In this document: piece by piece, positions 44,868 through 57,383 of the stretch
How positions within the stretch are numbered: the stretch's first letter is position 1
How the letters are laid out: every line of letters begins with the position of its first letter
Source: Strix aluco
Taxonomy: Eukaryota; Chordata; Aves; Strigiformes; Strigidae
Length of the DNA: 64,000 bases
Direction of reading: 5' to 3'
NCBI RefSeq assembly: GCF_031877795.1
Contig: NC_133943.1
Location: 9,975,001 to 10,039,000 of the forward strand
Translations under genes and position numbers: made by a program
The notes under the pieces: generated by a model
What the model was told of the DNA's origin: nothing
The model's database searches: none
Seen by the model: only the letters and a program-made list of their open reading frames with translations

Positions 44868-45030
44868 TGGAGACCACCACTGCAGCAGGAGGCACAAAGA
44901 GCTTGGTGGTTCTTTGGAAAAGTGTCTCATTTACATGGTCTTGGAATTTCCTTTTAAACTTGCTTCATCCTACAGTTTCACAAGGCACTTTGTACACTTT
45001 TAAAAAATAAATTATTTTCATATTTGCTGA
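44868..45030 (+). other. SIMC1: SIMC1 3' untranslated region and poly(A) signal
   Basis: Short 3'UTR after the TGA at 44865-44867. AATAAA at 45006-45011 is preceded by an A run and followed by a T-rich stretch, so cleavage near 45030 is expected. Confidence 0.85.
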
Positions 45031-46764
45031 GAGTCTTCTATCTTGGTGCCAGCTCTGCCCAAATGAAGTGCAGAGCTCTGTCAGCTGTACCTTGGGATAG
45101 CATTAAACCAACACAGCCATAAACTCTGACAATAGTTTGCACAGCAAGCAAAATGCCAAATTACCTGTTCAATATTTAGGAAAAGGTAATATTATTTAAG
45201 AAAAAAAGCAGGTGTCAGCTGCAGTGAGGGCACTCACAGTGCAGCAATCCCCAAGCAATGCTGCTCAGTCCTCAGGAGAGGAACATTTCTGTTCCCAATC
45301 AAATACATCTACATGACTTTGCCCGAGGTGATTAGCATGTCAAGAGGGAGGACTGGATAGCAGCATTAGCTGAAAAGGCTGCGCCTCTTCGGGAATGCAG
45401 GGAAGTGTCTGCACTGCAGGCAAGCATGCGTGATGAATATTCAATTCAAATACACTGCCATCAACGCAAATCACAGCTGAGGTCAGGCAGCAGTTAGGCA
45501 TTTCTACAGGTCTCTTCAGACACTTCAGAAGCAACACAGGTTTGCAGTGGGAGAAAGATCCCTGTAGCTACCCCCCACCCCTTTATCTGCCTCTGGGGTA
45601 GTCAAGCCTTGGCAGGGTCCTAATGAGGAGACCAGAGCCTCACAGCACAGCAAGGCCTCATCCAGAAACCTGGCTTCAGTTAGCCCAGAACTGGAAGGGT
45701 CTGACCTGGGGCTCACAGGTTTGCTCCTTGTTCTTAAGGAAGCCTCTTCCCAACTGCCAGATGTAGAACAAACGACTCATCTGCATGACACTGCCCCTCT
45801 AATCCAGGGCTAACCATCCAGGGAAAAGTGAAGGTCTGTTTTGGGAGGAGTAGCCAGAAGCATTCCCAACAGTAACCTCCCAATACTCCCTGCTCTAGAA
45901 AGCTGCTCTCCCTCCATGGTATGCTCATTCACATATATTTTCCAGTTAGGTCCTTTTAACTGGATTAGACTTCTATAATTAGATTAGAAAAGAAGCCACA
46001 TTCCAGCAAGAGGTCCATAGTTGTGGATGTTACTTTTTGATCTGTTGGTCATATCCCCAAGAATGATGCTGGAGTAAAATACAGAAAGTAGAATATCACA
46101 CCAAGAGGCCACACTTTAATCCCAGTCTTTCCAGACTGAACTATGAGATTAGTCTGTGTAACCTAGACATGCAGCAGCAGCCTGTACCAGAGTACCTGGG
46201 TGCTTCAGGATCTATTTCATCACTTTTAGTTCTGCGAACAGTCTAGGAGCACAGGAAACACCAGTGTTCAGCTCAGACATCCCCAGCCCTGGACAACTGT
46301 GTGCTCTATCAGCAGTACCTGGGCAGCTACAAATGCTACAGCAGCACTCAGACCAGAACTTAGAGGAAGGCAAAGCAGAGGTGGCCACACCACCGGGAGC
46401 TGGGCACCTCCAGGCAAATACCAGCCTGGCTCCCACACTTGTGCCCACCTCCACCGTACAGGTGCACATACAGCACACAAGCTGCAAGAGAAGAAGTCTC
46501 AGGAACATGAAGAATCACCATTTGAATAGCTTAAGAAAACACAAAGATTTCATGTTTAGTTTCATCTGCACAAGCCCTAAGACAGGTCTGAGTCTGGCTT
46601 TAAACCTAGTTTCCCTGTCAAAAGGGAGTTTTACAGAGCAAACATTCTACCCTAGCACAAGTGTTGCCAGAGCCTTGTTAGGCAGAACCTTGACCCCATG
46701 CTCACTGCACAGCCCCACATTTCTTCCACAGATGCTTCGCCAGCACCAACACACACCAAGAACC
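45031..46764. other. Spacer between convergent SIMC1 and KIAA1191
   Basis: About 1.7 kb with no supported gene, splice chain or recognised repeat. Composition is moderate in GC, like the neighbouring introns. It separates the SIMC1 and KIAA1191 3' ends. Confidence 0.6.
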
Positions 46765-48403
46765 TCCATTCACAGGATTTTATTTTCTTGTAGCAAACAA
46801 ACAAAAAAATCATACACATTAGAGACATGAATACAGACAACAAATAAATTAATGTCAAATGAGTCACTGATTGCCAAGGTGCAAATGAGTGGTGACACTG
46901 AAAACTGCTGAGTTGGGTGGGAGACTTTCAACACAACACATCACTGGCAGTGTTGTCAAAGCTCAAGAGGAAGCAAAGCCACAAAACGTGCTTCTTCAGA
47001 GGGGACAGCAGCTAGCTGAGTGAGCCAACCCTGCCTCAGCCTCCGGGAGGAATGTTTGGTTTAAGGCAGCAGAAACCCCAGAGCTCAACGGTTACCAGTT
47101 GTTAAGTAACCTCTGTATAATGTCCTGGCAACAGAGAAGCTCCCAGTACCAGATGCAAGGCTGCTGCTGCCACCTGGCAGCTACAGAAAGCCTGCTGCTG
47201 GCTGAAGGAGCTCTGCAACAACCATGAGATCAAGAGAGAGGAGACCTGTTTGCCACAGGACAGATGAAGATTACAGAGCAATGCTGCCTATATCGCTTAA
47301 GGGATTAGATGGCAGCCAGGAGTTCCTTCCACTTCTCACGAAAGCAAGTGTTAGTTGTTCCCAGTAACTGGTTCTGACTAGACCAAAAATTACATATAGC
47401 TGTATCATAGCCAGGAGGGATGTTTAACCTTGATCCGCCCTCAGTCCTCTCCCAGCCCTGCAAAATGCATTTATTTAATGTTGAGGAAACAAAAAAACCC
47501 TATTTGGGAAGTGCCACTGGTGTCTAATACACTTCTACAGAATTCATAGAGGATGTTAGGGGGAGAAAGAAAGAAAAAAAAAAAAAAATCAAGCAGCACC
47601 CAGAGTGCCAGAACATCTGTAAGTCTGTCATCTAGGAGCCAGCAGGCCAGTGTTGTTTTGCAGAAAGGAGAGAGGATTACCTCATTCAAGCCACACCAGC
47701 TCTGGTCATTTCCTTGTTTTTGGAGAAACATGAAGAGTTGGAAGAGAAGCAATTCTTGCTTGTTACTGCCAAGTCCCATTAGATTCTGCTCCCGGCCTTT
47801 CTAGAAAGTGCCTCAATGGTCACTGCTCCACTTTTCCTTTAAAAAAATTCCAAGAACAAGTACCAGGTGTTGAACTATAAGGTCACATTGGATAGTAAGG
47901 GAGTGCCACATTTAAAACTGACCCACCACATTCCCAGAGCAGCTTCCTTCTGGCAGTTAATGTTGCAGTTTTCAGTCCTTGCTTGTTTTCATCATTTTCT
48001 GCTGGTGGTCTCCACATGCCAGACAGAACCACAGTACTGCAGCACTGAGCAGGACAACAATCAGACTACAGGTAGACAAGCCAGCCTGCTTGCACACCAC
48101 ATGCAGTCCTGTCCCATGGAACATGATTCAAGGTTTGACTGTGGTGTAGAGTACTGGGAAGCACGTCTAGTGCAGCCTAGCAGACCGAACTGGTGCAATA
48201 CAGCAGACAGGATGGTTTACATTGGTTTAGTACTAGTGCAGGAGTTTTTCCAAGACTGGCTCTAGGAGGACAGTCTTAACTGTTTTTTTTTTCTGAGATG
48301 AAGAGCTGAAGGGAGACTTTCCTATTTTACTGCAGCACAATGGGACAGGGAAGCAGAACCTAAGACACCCTGTAGCCCACTAAAGACACCAGAAGCATTC
48401 TTC
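46765..48403 (-). other. KIAA1191: KIAA1191 3' untranslated region
   Basis: On the minus strand the sequence after the KIAA1191 stop runs without another gene to a canonical AATAAA at 46779-46784. A 3'UTR of about 1.6 kb is plausible for this gene. A T-rich run on the minus strand (A-rich on plus, 47571-47588) lies inside it. Confidence 0.7.
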
Positions 48404-51400
48404 CTAGAACCCAGTAGGAGTGAGCACGTTCAGATCCCGAGGCTTGATATTATGGGAACGTGGAGATTGTTTCCTCCCTTCTGCAACTGGAATGTCCATT
48501 TTGGGGGGCTTGAAGGTGACTGGATCCTCTGGCATCCTAGTAGCCTGAGCACGCATTAGCTCCATTGGGGATGGCTTCTGGGCACCCTTATAGGATTGGA
48601 TGGTAAATCCTCCTGATGAAGATAAAAATCACAGCACATAAGAGCTAGGAAAACTAGCCAAGTCCTTTTTCCACTGCTGCCAGGAGTGAGCAGTGTCACT
48701 GATGCCCAACACTGCAGAAAGCCTATGCAACACCCAGCAGCTTCATGTTATCTAAAGCCTATTGCATATCAGTGGCTGGCACCTCCAGGTCTCGTTCCAC
48801 CAGAGAGCAGAGAAAGACTAAAAAGTTGTCACCTCCACACCCTGTCCTTCCACTGCAGCTCAGTGCAAGTTGTTCCTACTTTCGGATCCTTGGCACAGGT
48901 TTTACCTAACTGCTTTATATTTAGGCAAAGAAATTATATGAATAGCACACATTCACAGGGTGATCCTAGAAAGTAACAAGGCAAGCAGGATAAAGCTCCA
49001 GAAATAGCTAGCAAGTTTGTTGCGTGACAGTTCGCCCCTAGCTCTTGCACAGTGGGAGATTTTAGAGGACGTACCTGGATCAGTGGTGGATTTCTGGATG
49101 GCTTTGGGTCCAAAAAAGCTCCATCTTTCTGATGGCAATTTGTCTCCACCAGCTTCCATGGCAAAGTCTGGGCCAGGGAGAGAAGTCGAGGATCCCTGAC
49201 TAAACCAACCCCTAGGGAAAAATCATTGAGATGTATAAAACACGAGAATACATACTTCAAGTGGCCCCACTGTGTCAGGAACTTTACATGTAATTATCAG
49301 GGGCAATTTAAACTATCTTAATAGGTTTGTTACCACCCAGGACGAAGATATGTTTGTTTAAGTTCCACAGGCTTTAAACATTTGAACCTATTCAATACAG
49401 ATCCACAGCAAGCTCTGAATTTCACCCCACAGCCAGTCCCTCACTGGGTAAGAAGGTTATTTGTAGCAGCTCCCACCTCACCAACCTGTAGGAAACTGAA
49501 GGAGGCAGTGGTCTGCCAGAACAGAGTACCTGTTTTTATGCTTAGGAGAAGAATGGGGAGTGCTGCTTGGAGTGGACTGAGCAGAAGAAGTCTGTTTGTC
49601 ATCTTTCGTCATCTCTCCACTCTGCATTTTTAGCTTCTGTTAGGAGAGGCAAGAGAAACACAGAAGCAACAAAGCTTAAATACAAGACATAAGGAATAAA
49701 CAGCCTGTTTTATTGTCAAAACTGGACAATTGTTTATATCACAGGTGATAAAGGATTTAAATGTCACTTCACCTAAAGCTAAACCCAGTATTACAATACT
49801 TGCATACACCCCTTAAGCTTCTTTCCACATCAGATATAAGCATTTTGGAAGTCTGCTATGCTCAAGACACATCCTCCAGGCTAGAGAAAGCAAAATAACA
49901 CCTACAACTTACTCTGCAATTCAGCATCACTACCCACCAGTAATGCACTGCTTAATACCAGCATTCATAGGGAGGCTGTAGATGTAGCAGAGCTAGGCAG
50001 TTCAGCTACCTGGTAACAAGCCCAGGTGTCACAGCAGCCATTTGTCTGCAGCACTTCTCAGAGCAACGAAGCTTTCAGTCCCACAAGTTCTCTAATGAAG
50101 GTGAGACCAGACCTTGTATAGAAGGTACAAGGTGTATGAGTGCTAGACCCTGAGAAGTAATTCACATACAGCAGGATGGAAACACTGCTCTAGAACACCG
50201 AGATGAACCGCATTTGAAAAGCATGCCTGGTCATAAAATAAACAGGAACTGGGCGTATGTGAACCAGGTTATTACAAGTCAGACAGTACAAATTGAACTT
50301 TGAAAAAGTCACTTGAAGGGCAGTTATAGTTCAAACACCGACACAGGCACCTTCTCAAAATGTTTCCTGTGGCTATCCAAGCCACACTAATGCAATTTGC
50401 CAACACTGTTATTGAAACTTTGACCTTGTGGGAGTACACTTGGAGAGTTCACTATTAAACTCCAACTGCAAGATTACTGGGGGCAACTGAGCTCATCAGA
50501 AGCATGTTGATTCAAGACTTTTGTCTTTATTTCCAGTAAGAGGCAAGCCCAATTTCATCTGCTAACTTCCACATCAGAAATACACGGTTTACATGTTCTC
50601 TTGGGACAGTTACACAGTCAATCACAGGGCACCAAAGGTACAGCAAGAAACTAGATTCTGTGTAGGGATGTACCCACTTGGAAAGACACTGACAGTCTGA
50701 CATGGCTGTGGAATGAGATAGATTTCAGAAAAAAGTTTGTTTCAAAACTATAAAGGCTAGCACTAACTTTAAAATATAAGTAGGTAACCTTTTTTTACAC
50801 AATGAGCTAAAAGCCTTCAGTGGAAGCAGTTTAAGCAGAGTTCTAGTGACGTGCTCCAAAAGTTACGTCACCAGATAGGCGTTAAGCTAGTACAACAGAG
50901 GAATTCAGTGCAAAACAAGCCTTACGTGGACTGCCTCAGCCACCCGGTGATACTTGGTCTCCTCAGTAGTGAGGCCTTTGTGGGGAGTGTAGCCAGCGTC
51001 TCTCAGCCCTGCCTGCTGCTCAAAGCGCTGAATGCTCTCCTGAGTCTGCTCTGGAACGGACAAGAGCACATATTCACACAGAAATGCCACCACAAGCAGT
51101 TCTAGCACACAAAGGCAACTTAAGCAACTGAATGTAAGACCCTTTTTTCATCATTCATACCTACATGTCATGATGAGTTGACAGAGGCAGCAAGATAAAG
51201 CTAAGGAGATACTCTGAATTGAAAACTATCCTGAGTCATAGGGCTGAGTCAGATCAACAATGATTTGTCCCAAATCACCAGATGTATTACAAATGCAACA
51301 CGTGTAATTAAACCTATCTCACCCAAGAAGCTGCATCACTCCTAATTATAACTTTCTAAATCTAGGAGACCCCAATAAACTGGATATTAAGTGATCCTCT

Positions 51401-54400
51401 AGATTCAAGGCAGGTTTTTTTGGCCAACAAAAAAAACGAAGTTTTTCACCACCCCCACTATGTAATCTGACAGTCACAGCCTTGCAGAACAGGTGGTAGA
51501 GACTCCCAGTGATTCTAGATGAGGTAAAATAAGCTATTTCAGCCAAATAGAGAACCAGCATCTAATACACTGATATCAACTTCCATTCTGAAAAATATAA
51601 GCACTTCCCCCCCACTACCATCATAAGATGTTCACTCCCTAGTGGAACTAAGAAACAAGTCAAAAGGAATTAGAGCACAGAAAGATTACTGGAAAAGCCC
51701 AACGTCTTCTTTAAAACAGATAACACTTCCCATATTAATGTTATTTGCAGGGATAATGCACTGTATATATAAGAAACCTAAAGGACCTTTGTTAATTTCT
51801 AACCTGTGACTGAATGTTCTTCCTGAGAGCCATAGGCTGGGGCTCCTGACTTCTTATAACACAAGAAGATTTTTAGGCCATCATGGTTTTAACTAGATTA
51901 GTATTTTATCATTAGACTAGAACAGGAGCTGCTGTCCAGAAGAGAGCCTATGCTCCTGGACGTTATTTTCTGATATGTTGGTTGAGTTATTTTTGAGCCA
52001 AGACTGAAATAAGTGCAAATGTATAGCTATTCTAAAATGCTGGTCTGAAAAATCCAGAAGCCTTTACAAGCACAGCTTGGAGGAAAAGATGAAGCTCATA
52101 TCCCAGCTACTAAGAGGCAGCAGGGACAGATTAACACATGAATAATTCCTCATTGCAAATGGGCATGTCTTCTCTGCACACATAACTGACCCAATTTGAT
52201 TTTAAAGGATCATGCTTTAGGAGGTTTGTTTTTTTTAAAGTGTTACTGTTAAGAGACAGCTGCTGCTGCTATTAACTAACATAAATGCCAGCAAGTGCTC
52301 CATTAGCACAGTATGTCAGCTCTCCACACCACTTTGGTTAATTTTAGAGCTCTACCTGTCATTCAGAAATAGAAAGTTAATAAGCAAACAGAGCAGCAGC
52401 AGCCGCCGCCTCTGCACTCCAGCAACAAGGCGGCACAGACTGCCATGTCCTATCAGCAGATAATGTGCCCTGCACGCCTCCCCGTCACCCCCCTCCAGCG
52501 CCTGGAAACACGGAGGCACTAACTGTGGCCTATTCCCTAGTTCCTTGCTTCCTTCTAGAAGCATCCTCCAAAGAAAACCTCATACAGCTCAAGAGGAAGT
52601 CTGAAGGTTCAGGTTCAGGTCCGAACCCACAAGCTCTCCAGTAACTCCGGTAGTTACCTTGAGGTGTTACCAAGCTATAGAGCACACTCATGCCCACACC
52701 CCATTAGCCACCACATCAGAGGTGAGCATTCTTACTTGTAATGAGAGAGTTCATGATGATATGAGTGGCCTTGGCCTTCACCACAGGTATCTTGTTCACA
52801 CTTTCAGTAGACGATGAAGGAGTTATGACAGGTGCATTCATATTGGCATCCCCTTCCTCAAGCTGCAGGGAAGAAGGAGGGGACAGTTTAAGATGAGAAA
52901 GTATCTCAGCACCTTGCCAGGACACATCTTTAACTACTCAAATGAGACAAGGCCAAGCTGCCCTAGCAGCTAGCCTACATCCCACGGGAGAAACCCGCAC
53001 ACTGTTCTCACTACAGTGCAGGAACATCTAGAGCTTGAACTTTGTAATTCTTAGCCATGGACAAGCAACTTGCATCCAACATCTGAAAATCTACCAGGCT
53101 CAGAGCCAACAAGTTGTTAGCCTAAGTATAAAAAGGTCAACAGGAAAGAAACCAGAACATATCTACTTCCATTTTAATAACTGCAAATCAGACTTCAAGG
53201 TCAACTGGGCAAGAGCACCCTTCCATGGACAGCTCAAACACAAGCTATTTACAGAACAGCAGTCACACAGATGAGAGGCTGGTGTTTAGATCTTGTTTTC
53301 CCCCCTCATTCCTTGTATCAGTTTCCTGCTCAGTGTATCTAGTGGTCACAGCTCTACCACTGATTATGAGACCCTAGCAACAAAGAACCAGACAATGAAT
53401 GGTAGAAAACAAGAAGTCCTGTGAAACACAGACTTCCTCCTCCTAACACAGGAGTTACTGTTTCCTGACATGACAGTTTTCTTTTTGCGCCAAGCCACAA
53501 CTTTAGGTTTTCTTCCACGAGAAAGATTTTAAAACAAAATAAGGTGAAAAGTAAAGGTTAAACTTAAAAGGATGCAGAGTTATCTACTTCCATTCAACAT
53601 CATTTAACTTCACTTCAAACTTAGAAAACAGCCTCTAAAGTTAGAAGAGTTGGTCCTGCACTCAAAAGCATCCCCATAGTAATTTCATACAGTTTGGGTC
53701 GGAAGGGACCTTCAAAGATCATCTAGACCAGCCCCCCTGCTGCAGGCACAACATCTTTCACACAATCAGGCTGCTCAAAGCATCATCCCACCAGAGTCTG
53801 AACACTTCCAGGGAGGGGGTATCCACAACCTCTCCGGGCAACCTCTTCCAGTGCCTCACCACCCTCACCATAAAGAATTTACATCCAACCTAAACCTACT
53901 CTTTTGCTCTGGTTTAATTACACCTGGTTACAGCTTGAAGTTTCTTTACCCATAAGCAAGGAGGCTCACACAACACACCTATCTCAGCCATACCTCAGGG
54001 TTCTCACAACTGGGCCAGGCAGCAAAGCCAGTCTCTTGTCCCCAGCCCCTCCCGAGGGCTCCCAGGGCCCAGGAGGTCTCTGCTGCGGAGCCTGGGGGGC
54101 GCAGCTCACCCGGTGCGGGGCACCGGCCAGGCAGGAGGGCTGACGGGGGCACAGGGGCCGCTCCCAGGCCACGGCCAGGGCCACCGCGGCAACCGGCCGG
54201 CCCGTACCTTCGAGAGCTCCTGGTACTTGCGCTCGGGGATGACCGGCTGCTTCCAGAGGACGTTGGCGCACAGGTCGGCGGGCGGCGGCGTCATGGGCGC
54301 CGTGTCCTCCAGGGCGTCGTCGTAGCTGAAGGCCCGCCGCGGCACGCCGACGGGCAGCGACATCTTGCCCGGGCGGGCCCCGCCGCCCTGCTCCAGCGCT

Positions 54401-54508
54401 GCGAACAGAGAGGGCAGCGCTCAGCGCCGCCGCGGCCTACCCGGGCCGGTGGGGAGCGCGGGGGGAAGAGGGGGCCTTACCGGGAGCGTCCGGCTGCCGC
54501 GAGTTCAT
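48404..54508 (-). CDS. KIAA1191: KIAA1191 / p33MONOX, putative monooxygenase
   Basis: This gene encodes a brain-enriched protein named putative monooxygenase p33MONOX, proposed to be an NADPH-dependent oxidoreductase; biochemical proof is thin. Coding exons on the minus strand: 54481-54508, 54208-54398, 52736-52862, 50926-51050, 49530-49636, 49075-49211 and 48404-48612. Phases agree and yield 307 residues, close to human (305). I chose the ATG at 54508 because it gives MNSRQPDAPALEQ, aligning with human MASRQPEVPALEA; a second in-frame ATG at 54363 gives MSLPVGV and may be used as an alternative start. Conserved blocks include FSYDDALEDTAPMTPPP, KATHIIMNSLITKQTQESIQ, GLRDAGYTPHKGLTTEETKY and the C-terminal NIKPRDLNVLTPTGF. 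No transmembrane segment or classical Rossmann glycine motif is evident. A CR1 fragment lies in intron 2. Confidence 0.95.
53675..53910 (-). mobile_element. CR1 LINE 3' fragment in KIAA1191 intron 2
   Basis: On the minus strand the sequence reads as the CR1 3' region: GATGATCTTTGAAGGTCCCT, CACTGGAAGAGGTTGCC, GTGGTGAGG and the end motif CCCAAACTGTATG. Only the last 230-240 bases are present, the typical 5'-truncated CR1 copy. The terminal ATTCTATG repeats are diverged, suggesting an old insertion. It lies in the same orientation as KIAA1191 transcription. CR1 is the dominant LINE of birds and reptiles, which supports an avian source. Confidence 0.92.
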
Positions 54509-54830
54509 GGCGGCGGCAGCGCCGCGGCTCGGCTGAGCCTAGCGAGGCTCGGCGGGGGGCGGCGGGCCGGGGGCCGGCGGGCCGCGCGGTGCCATGGCGG
54601 AGCCCGCGCGGTACCGGGACTCAGGGCCGCAGCCTCCGCCACCGGAGGGGAGGGGCGAGGGCACCGCCCCCGCGGGAGCGCCCTTGTGGGCGCGCGGATC
54701 TCGCGAGAGCTGGTGGCGGCGCGCGGGGCACGCCGGGAGGTGTGGTTCGGGCCGGGGGGTGGGGCCACGCTGAGGGGGCGGGGTCGACCGGAGGGGGCGG
54801 GCCCGGAGGGCGGGGCTTGGGGTGGGCATG
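54509..54830. promoter_or_regulatory. KIAA1191: KIAA1191 CpG promoter with a TCTCGCGAGA element
   Basis: The CpG island upstream of the KIAA1191 start contains the perfect palindrome TCTCGCGAGA at 54699-54708, about 190 bp upstream of the start codon. This element is bound by BANP and drives strong expression of essential CpG-island genes when unmethylated. No TATA box is visible. The island does not reach ARL10, which has its own promoter about 0.6 kb to the right. Confidence 0.7.
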
Positions 54831-55299
54831 GCTGCCCGTCCCTGCCGGACCTCGCTGCCCGCCGCTGCCCGCCCTGGCACCGCACACCCGCCGCCTGCTC
54901 CTGCCCGCTCCCATCCCCTGCCTGACCGCTCACCGGCTCTGCCGACAGAACGTGCGGCCCCGCCCGAGGGGTGCCCAGTCCACCCATGGCCCCACAGCGG
55001 GGCTGGGGGTCCCTTGCTGCCCTTCTGCAACCGCCCCGAGGGCCGCGGGGGGCGGGCATGGTGGCTCCAAGGAAGGTCCCGCAGCCCCTGGCGCGGGGCA
55101 GGGACGCGTTGCGCCACTGGGGAGGACGGAGGACTAAGGTGTCCCGTGGGCAGCGGGTGCAACCGCTGGGCCTGTTGTGCTGGGTGTGGGGCCTGGGGGC
55201 GGCTCACGTGTCAGCACACTGGACGGCCTCCCTCCCCCCTTCTTCTCCCCACCATTTCTTCATATTTCTTCATATCCATCCATCCACCCATCCCTCCTT

Positions 55300-55458
55300 C
55301 TCCCCTGGGGTCGGAGCGGCCCCTTTAAGCGTGACCGTGACGTCAGGGGCGGGCACAGCTGGCTCCCGGCCCGCGGGCACAGCTGGCGGAGGGGGGGGCA
55401 CAGCTGCGTGGCGGCCGCGTGCTGCCGGTGCCGGTGCCGGTGCCGCTGCGAGTGCCGC
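55300..55458 (+). promoter_or_regulatory. ARL10: ARL10 promoter and 5'UTR with a full CRE
   Basis: CG-rich sequence ends in the ARL10 start codon at 55459. A perfect cAMP response element TGACGTCA is at 55338-55345, about 115 bp upstream. It is preceded by CCCCTTTAAGCG, and no TATA box is seen. The repeated CACAGCTGGC and GGTGCCGGTGCC words are short local duplications. Confidence 0.6.
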
Positions 55459-57383
55459 ATGGCTCCGCCCGGCGCCCTCCGAGACCTGACGCTGGCCCTG
55501 GGGGCCGCCGTGGCCGCCTTCGGCTCCCTCCTCTTCATCGCCTGGAAGATCTATTTCCGCGGCATCGGCACCGGCATCGGCTGGAGCGACTGGTGGGAGC
55601 GGGAGCTGCAGGAGCTGCGGAACCGAGCTCCCCCCGGCGACGCGGTAAGGAGGGGACGGACCCTCGCCGGGACCCCCGGCCCATCGCGGGGCGGGAAGGA
55701 CACAAGGTCGGGATCTCCCCGGGATCCCCTATACCGGGAGCCCCCTACCGAGGACGGGTCAGGGGGGCCGGGATCCCTCCGGGTTCCTCACACCCCGGAA
55801 ACCGTGAAGCTGGGGTAGGAGCAGGGAGTCGGGATCGCCCCGGTGATCACCAGGCTGGGGAGGGCTCTGGGTGGCCAGTGGGATCCCTCTGAGCACGTGG
55901 GGCTGGGGAAGGGGGCACAGGGTCAGAATGCCCTTGGGATCTCACACCGGGATCCCCGAGCCGGTCAGCCTGGGTTTTCCAGGATATTCTGCAGGGTGAT
56001 GGCCCTTGGGGACCCTCCTGCAGCCCATCCTGCTGGGAAGGGGTCCTCAGTCTGGACCACCCCTGGAGCCCACTGGGTTGGAGATGGGTGTGCAGAGGCT
56101 GGGGGGGCTGGCAAGGACCCCTTGCTGCCGGCTGGTCCCTCAACCAGCTGCCTGAGCATCGGGCTGTGGGTCCTGGGACCGGCCCCCCCCCACCCCACTC
56201 CCTGTGGCACCCCACAGCTGGACTGGCGGCAGGTGCTGGTGCTGGGGCTGGACGGGGCCGGGAAGAGCAGCGTCGTGCACTACATCTGCAGCCAGACGGC
56301 CAGGGAGCACATCGCACCCACCCGCAGCTTCAACTCTGCCCAGCTCTACGTCGAGGGGCTGGAGATGGACCTGCTGGAGGGTAAGGCTGGCCTGGCCCCG
56401 CCGTGTCCCCTGGGGCTGGGTCTGTACAGCCTGGAGGGTCCCCCCGCCTGCCGGCACCAGGCTGGGGTGCAGAGCATCCCAGGTGATGGGAGTTCTGTCT
56501 CCCTGGGGTGCTACGGGGAGGCGGCAGCCCCGCTCCTCCCCATACCAGTGCCTGATCCTGCCCGTCTCCCGCAGTGGGTGGCAGCCAGAACCTGCGAGTG
56601 TACTGGCCCCACTACCTGAGCCAGGCCCACGTGCTGGTGTTCGTGGTGGACTCGGTGGACAGGTCGCGCCTGCTGACGGCACGCCAGGAGCTGCACACAC
56701 TGCTGGCCGCGGAGCCCCGGCTGCCCCTGGTCGTGCTGGCCAACAAGCAGGTGGGTATCCATCTGTCTGCCCGCCTGACCCCACAGCTGCTCCCGGGGCT
56801 GTTTCCAGCAAAACTGTCTATCCCCAGAGCCCCGAGGGGAAATCCTAATGCCCAGAATCTGCCAGCTCTTGCAAAATCTGATTTCTCAGGGCCTGTCTTC
56901 TTCAGTCTTCAACAGGCGGCGTTGGCTGCCATTACCAGTGTGACAGTTAACGAGTTTTAGGAGAGCACCCCGGTAACAGTGTGCAAAATCCCCAAAGGGA
57001 AATACATTCCCCAGGCAGGCAACCAAGCGCATGCCTGGTGCTGCTTAGCATTAGCTTGCGCCAAAGCCACACCAACGCAAGAGCGAGGCAGCCCTGCCTG
57101 TGCGTGATCCCTGCCAGGACCACACAGGCAGGACGGGCTCCTGCCAGCCGGCAGCGCTGCTCCTGGCGCTGGTCCCCTCCCGAGCAGCCGTCTCTCTCCC
57201 CTGCAGGACAAGAGTGATGCCCTGAGCGCGGCAGAGCTGCGGGAGGAGCTGGCCCTGCACACTCTCAGTGAGCAGCGGGAGCTCTTCCTCCTGCCCACCA
57301 GCGCGACCTGGGCCAGCCTGAGCACTGCCACCAGCGTCCTACGTGTGAAGAGCCTGTTGGTCACCCTGCTCTCCCAGCCCTGA
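55459..57383 (+). CDS. ARL10: ADP-ribosylation factor-like protein 10
   Basis: ARL10 is a poorly studied ARF-family small GTPase. Coding exons 55459-55644, 56218-56380, 56575-56750 and 57207-57383 have GT/AG borders and consistent phases, giving 233 residues (human 244). Instead of a myristoylated Gly2, residues 8-30 form a hydrophobic helix ([20 protein letters not shown]), so it is probably membrane-anchored. The P loop GLDGAGKSS is at 72-80, the switch I threonine is in APTRSFN (T97), and the guanine-specificity motif NKQD spans residues 173-176 across the last intron. Switch II reads EVGGSQ at 116-121 in place of the ARF consensus DxGGQ, so the catalytic glutamine position holds Ser120 with Gln121 next to it, suggesting weak or altered GTP hydrolysis. 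Neighbour order KIAA1191-ARL10-NOP16 matches human. Confidence 0.93.

Noticed and set aside
55645-57206. A miR-1271 gene inside an ARL10 intron, as in human
   Set aside because: The mature miR-1271 sequence was not found in any ARL10 intron on either strand by eye.
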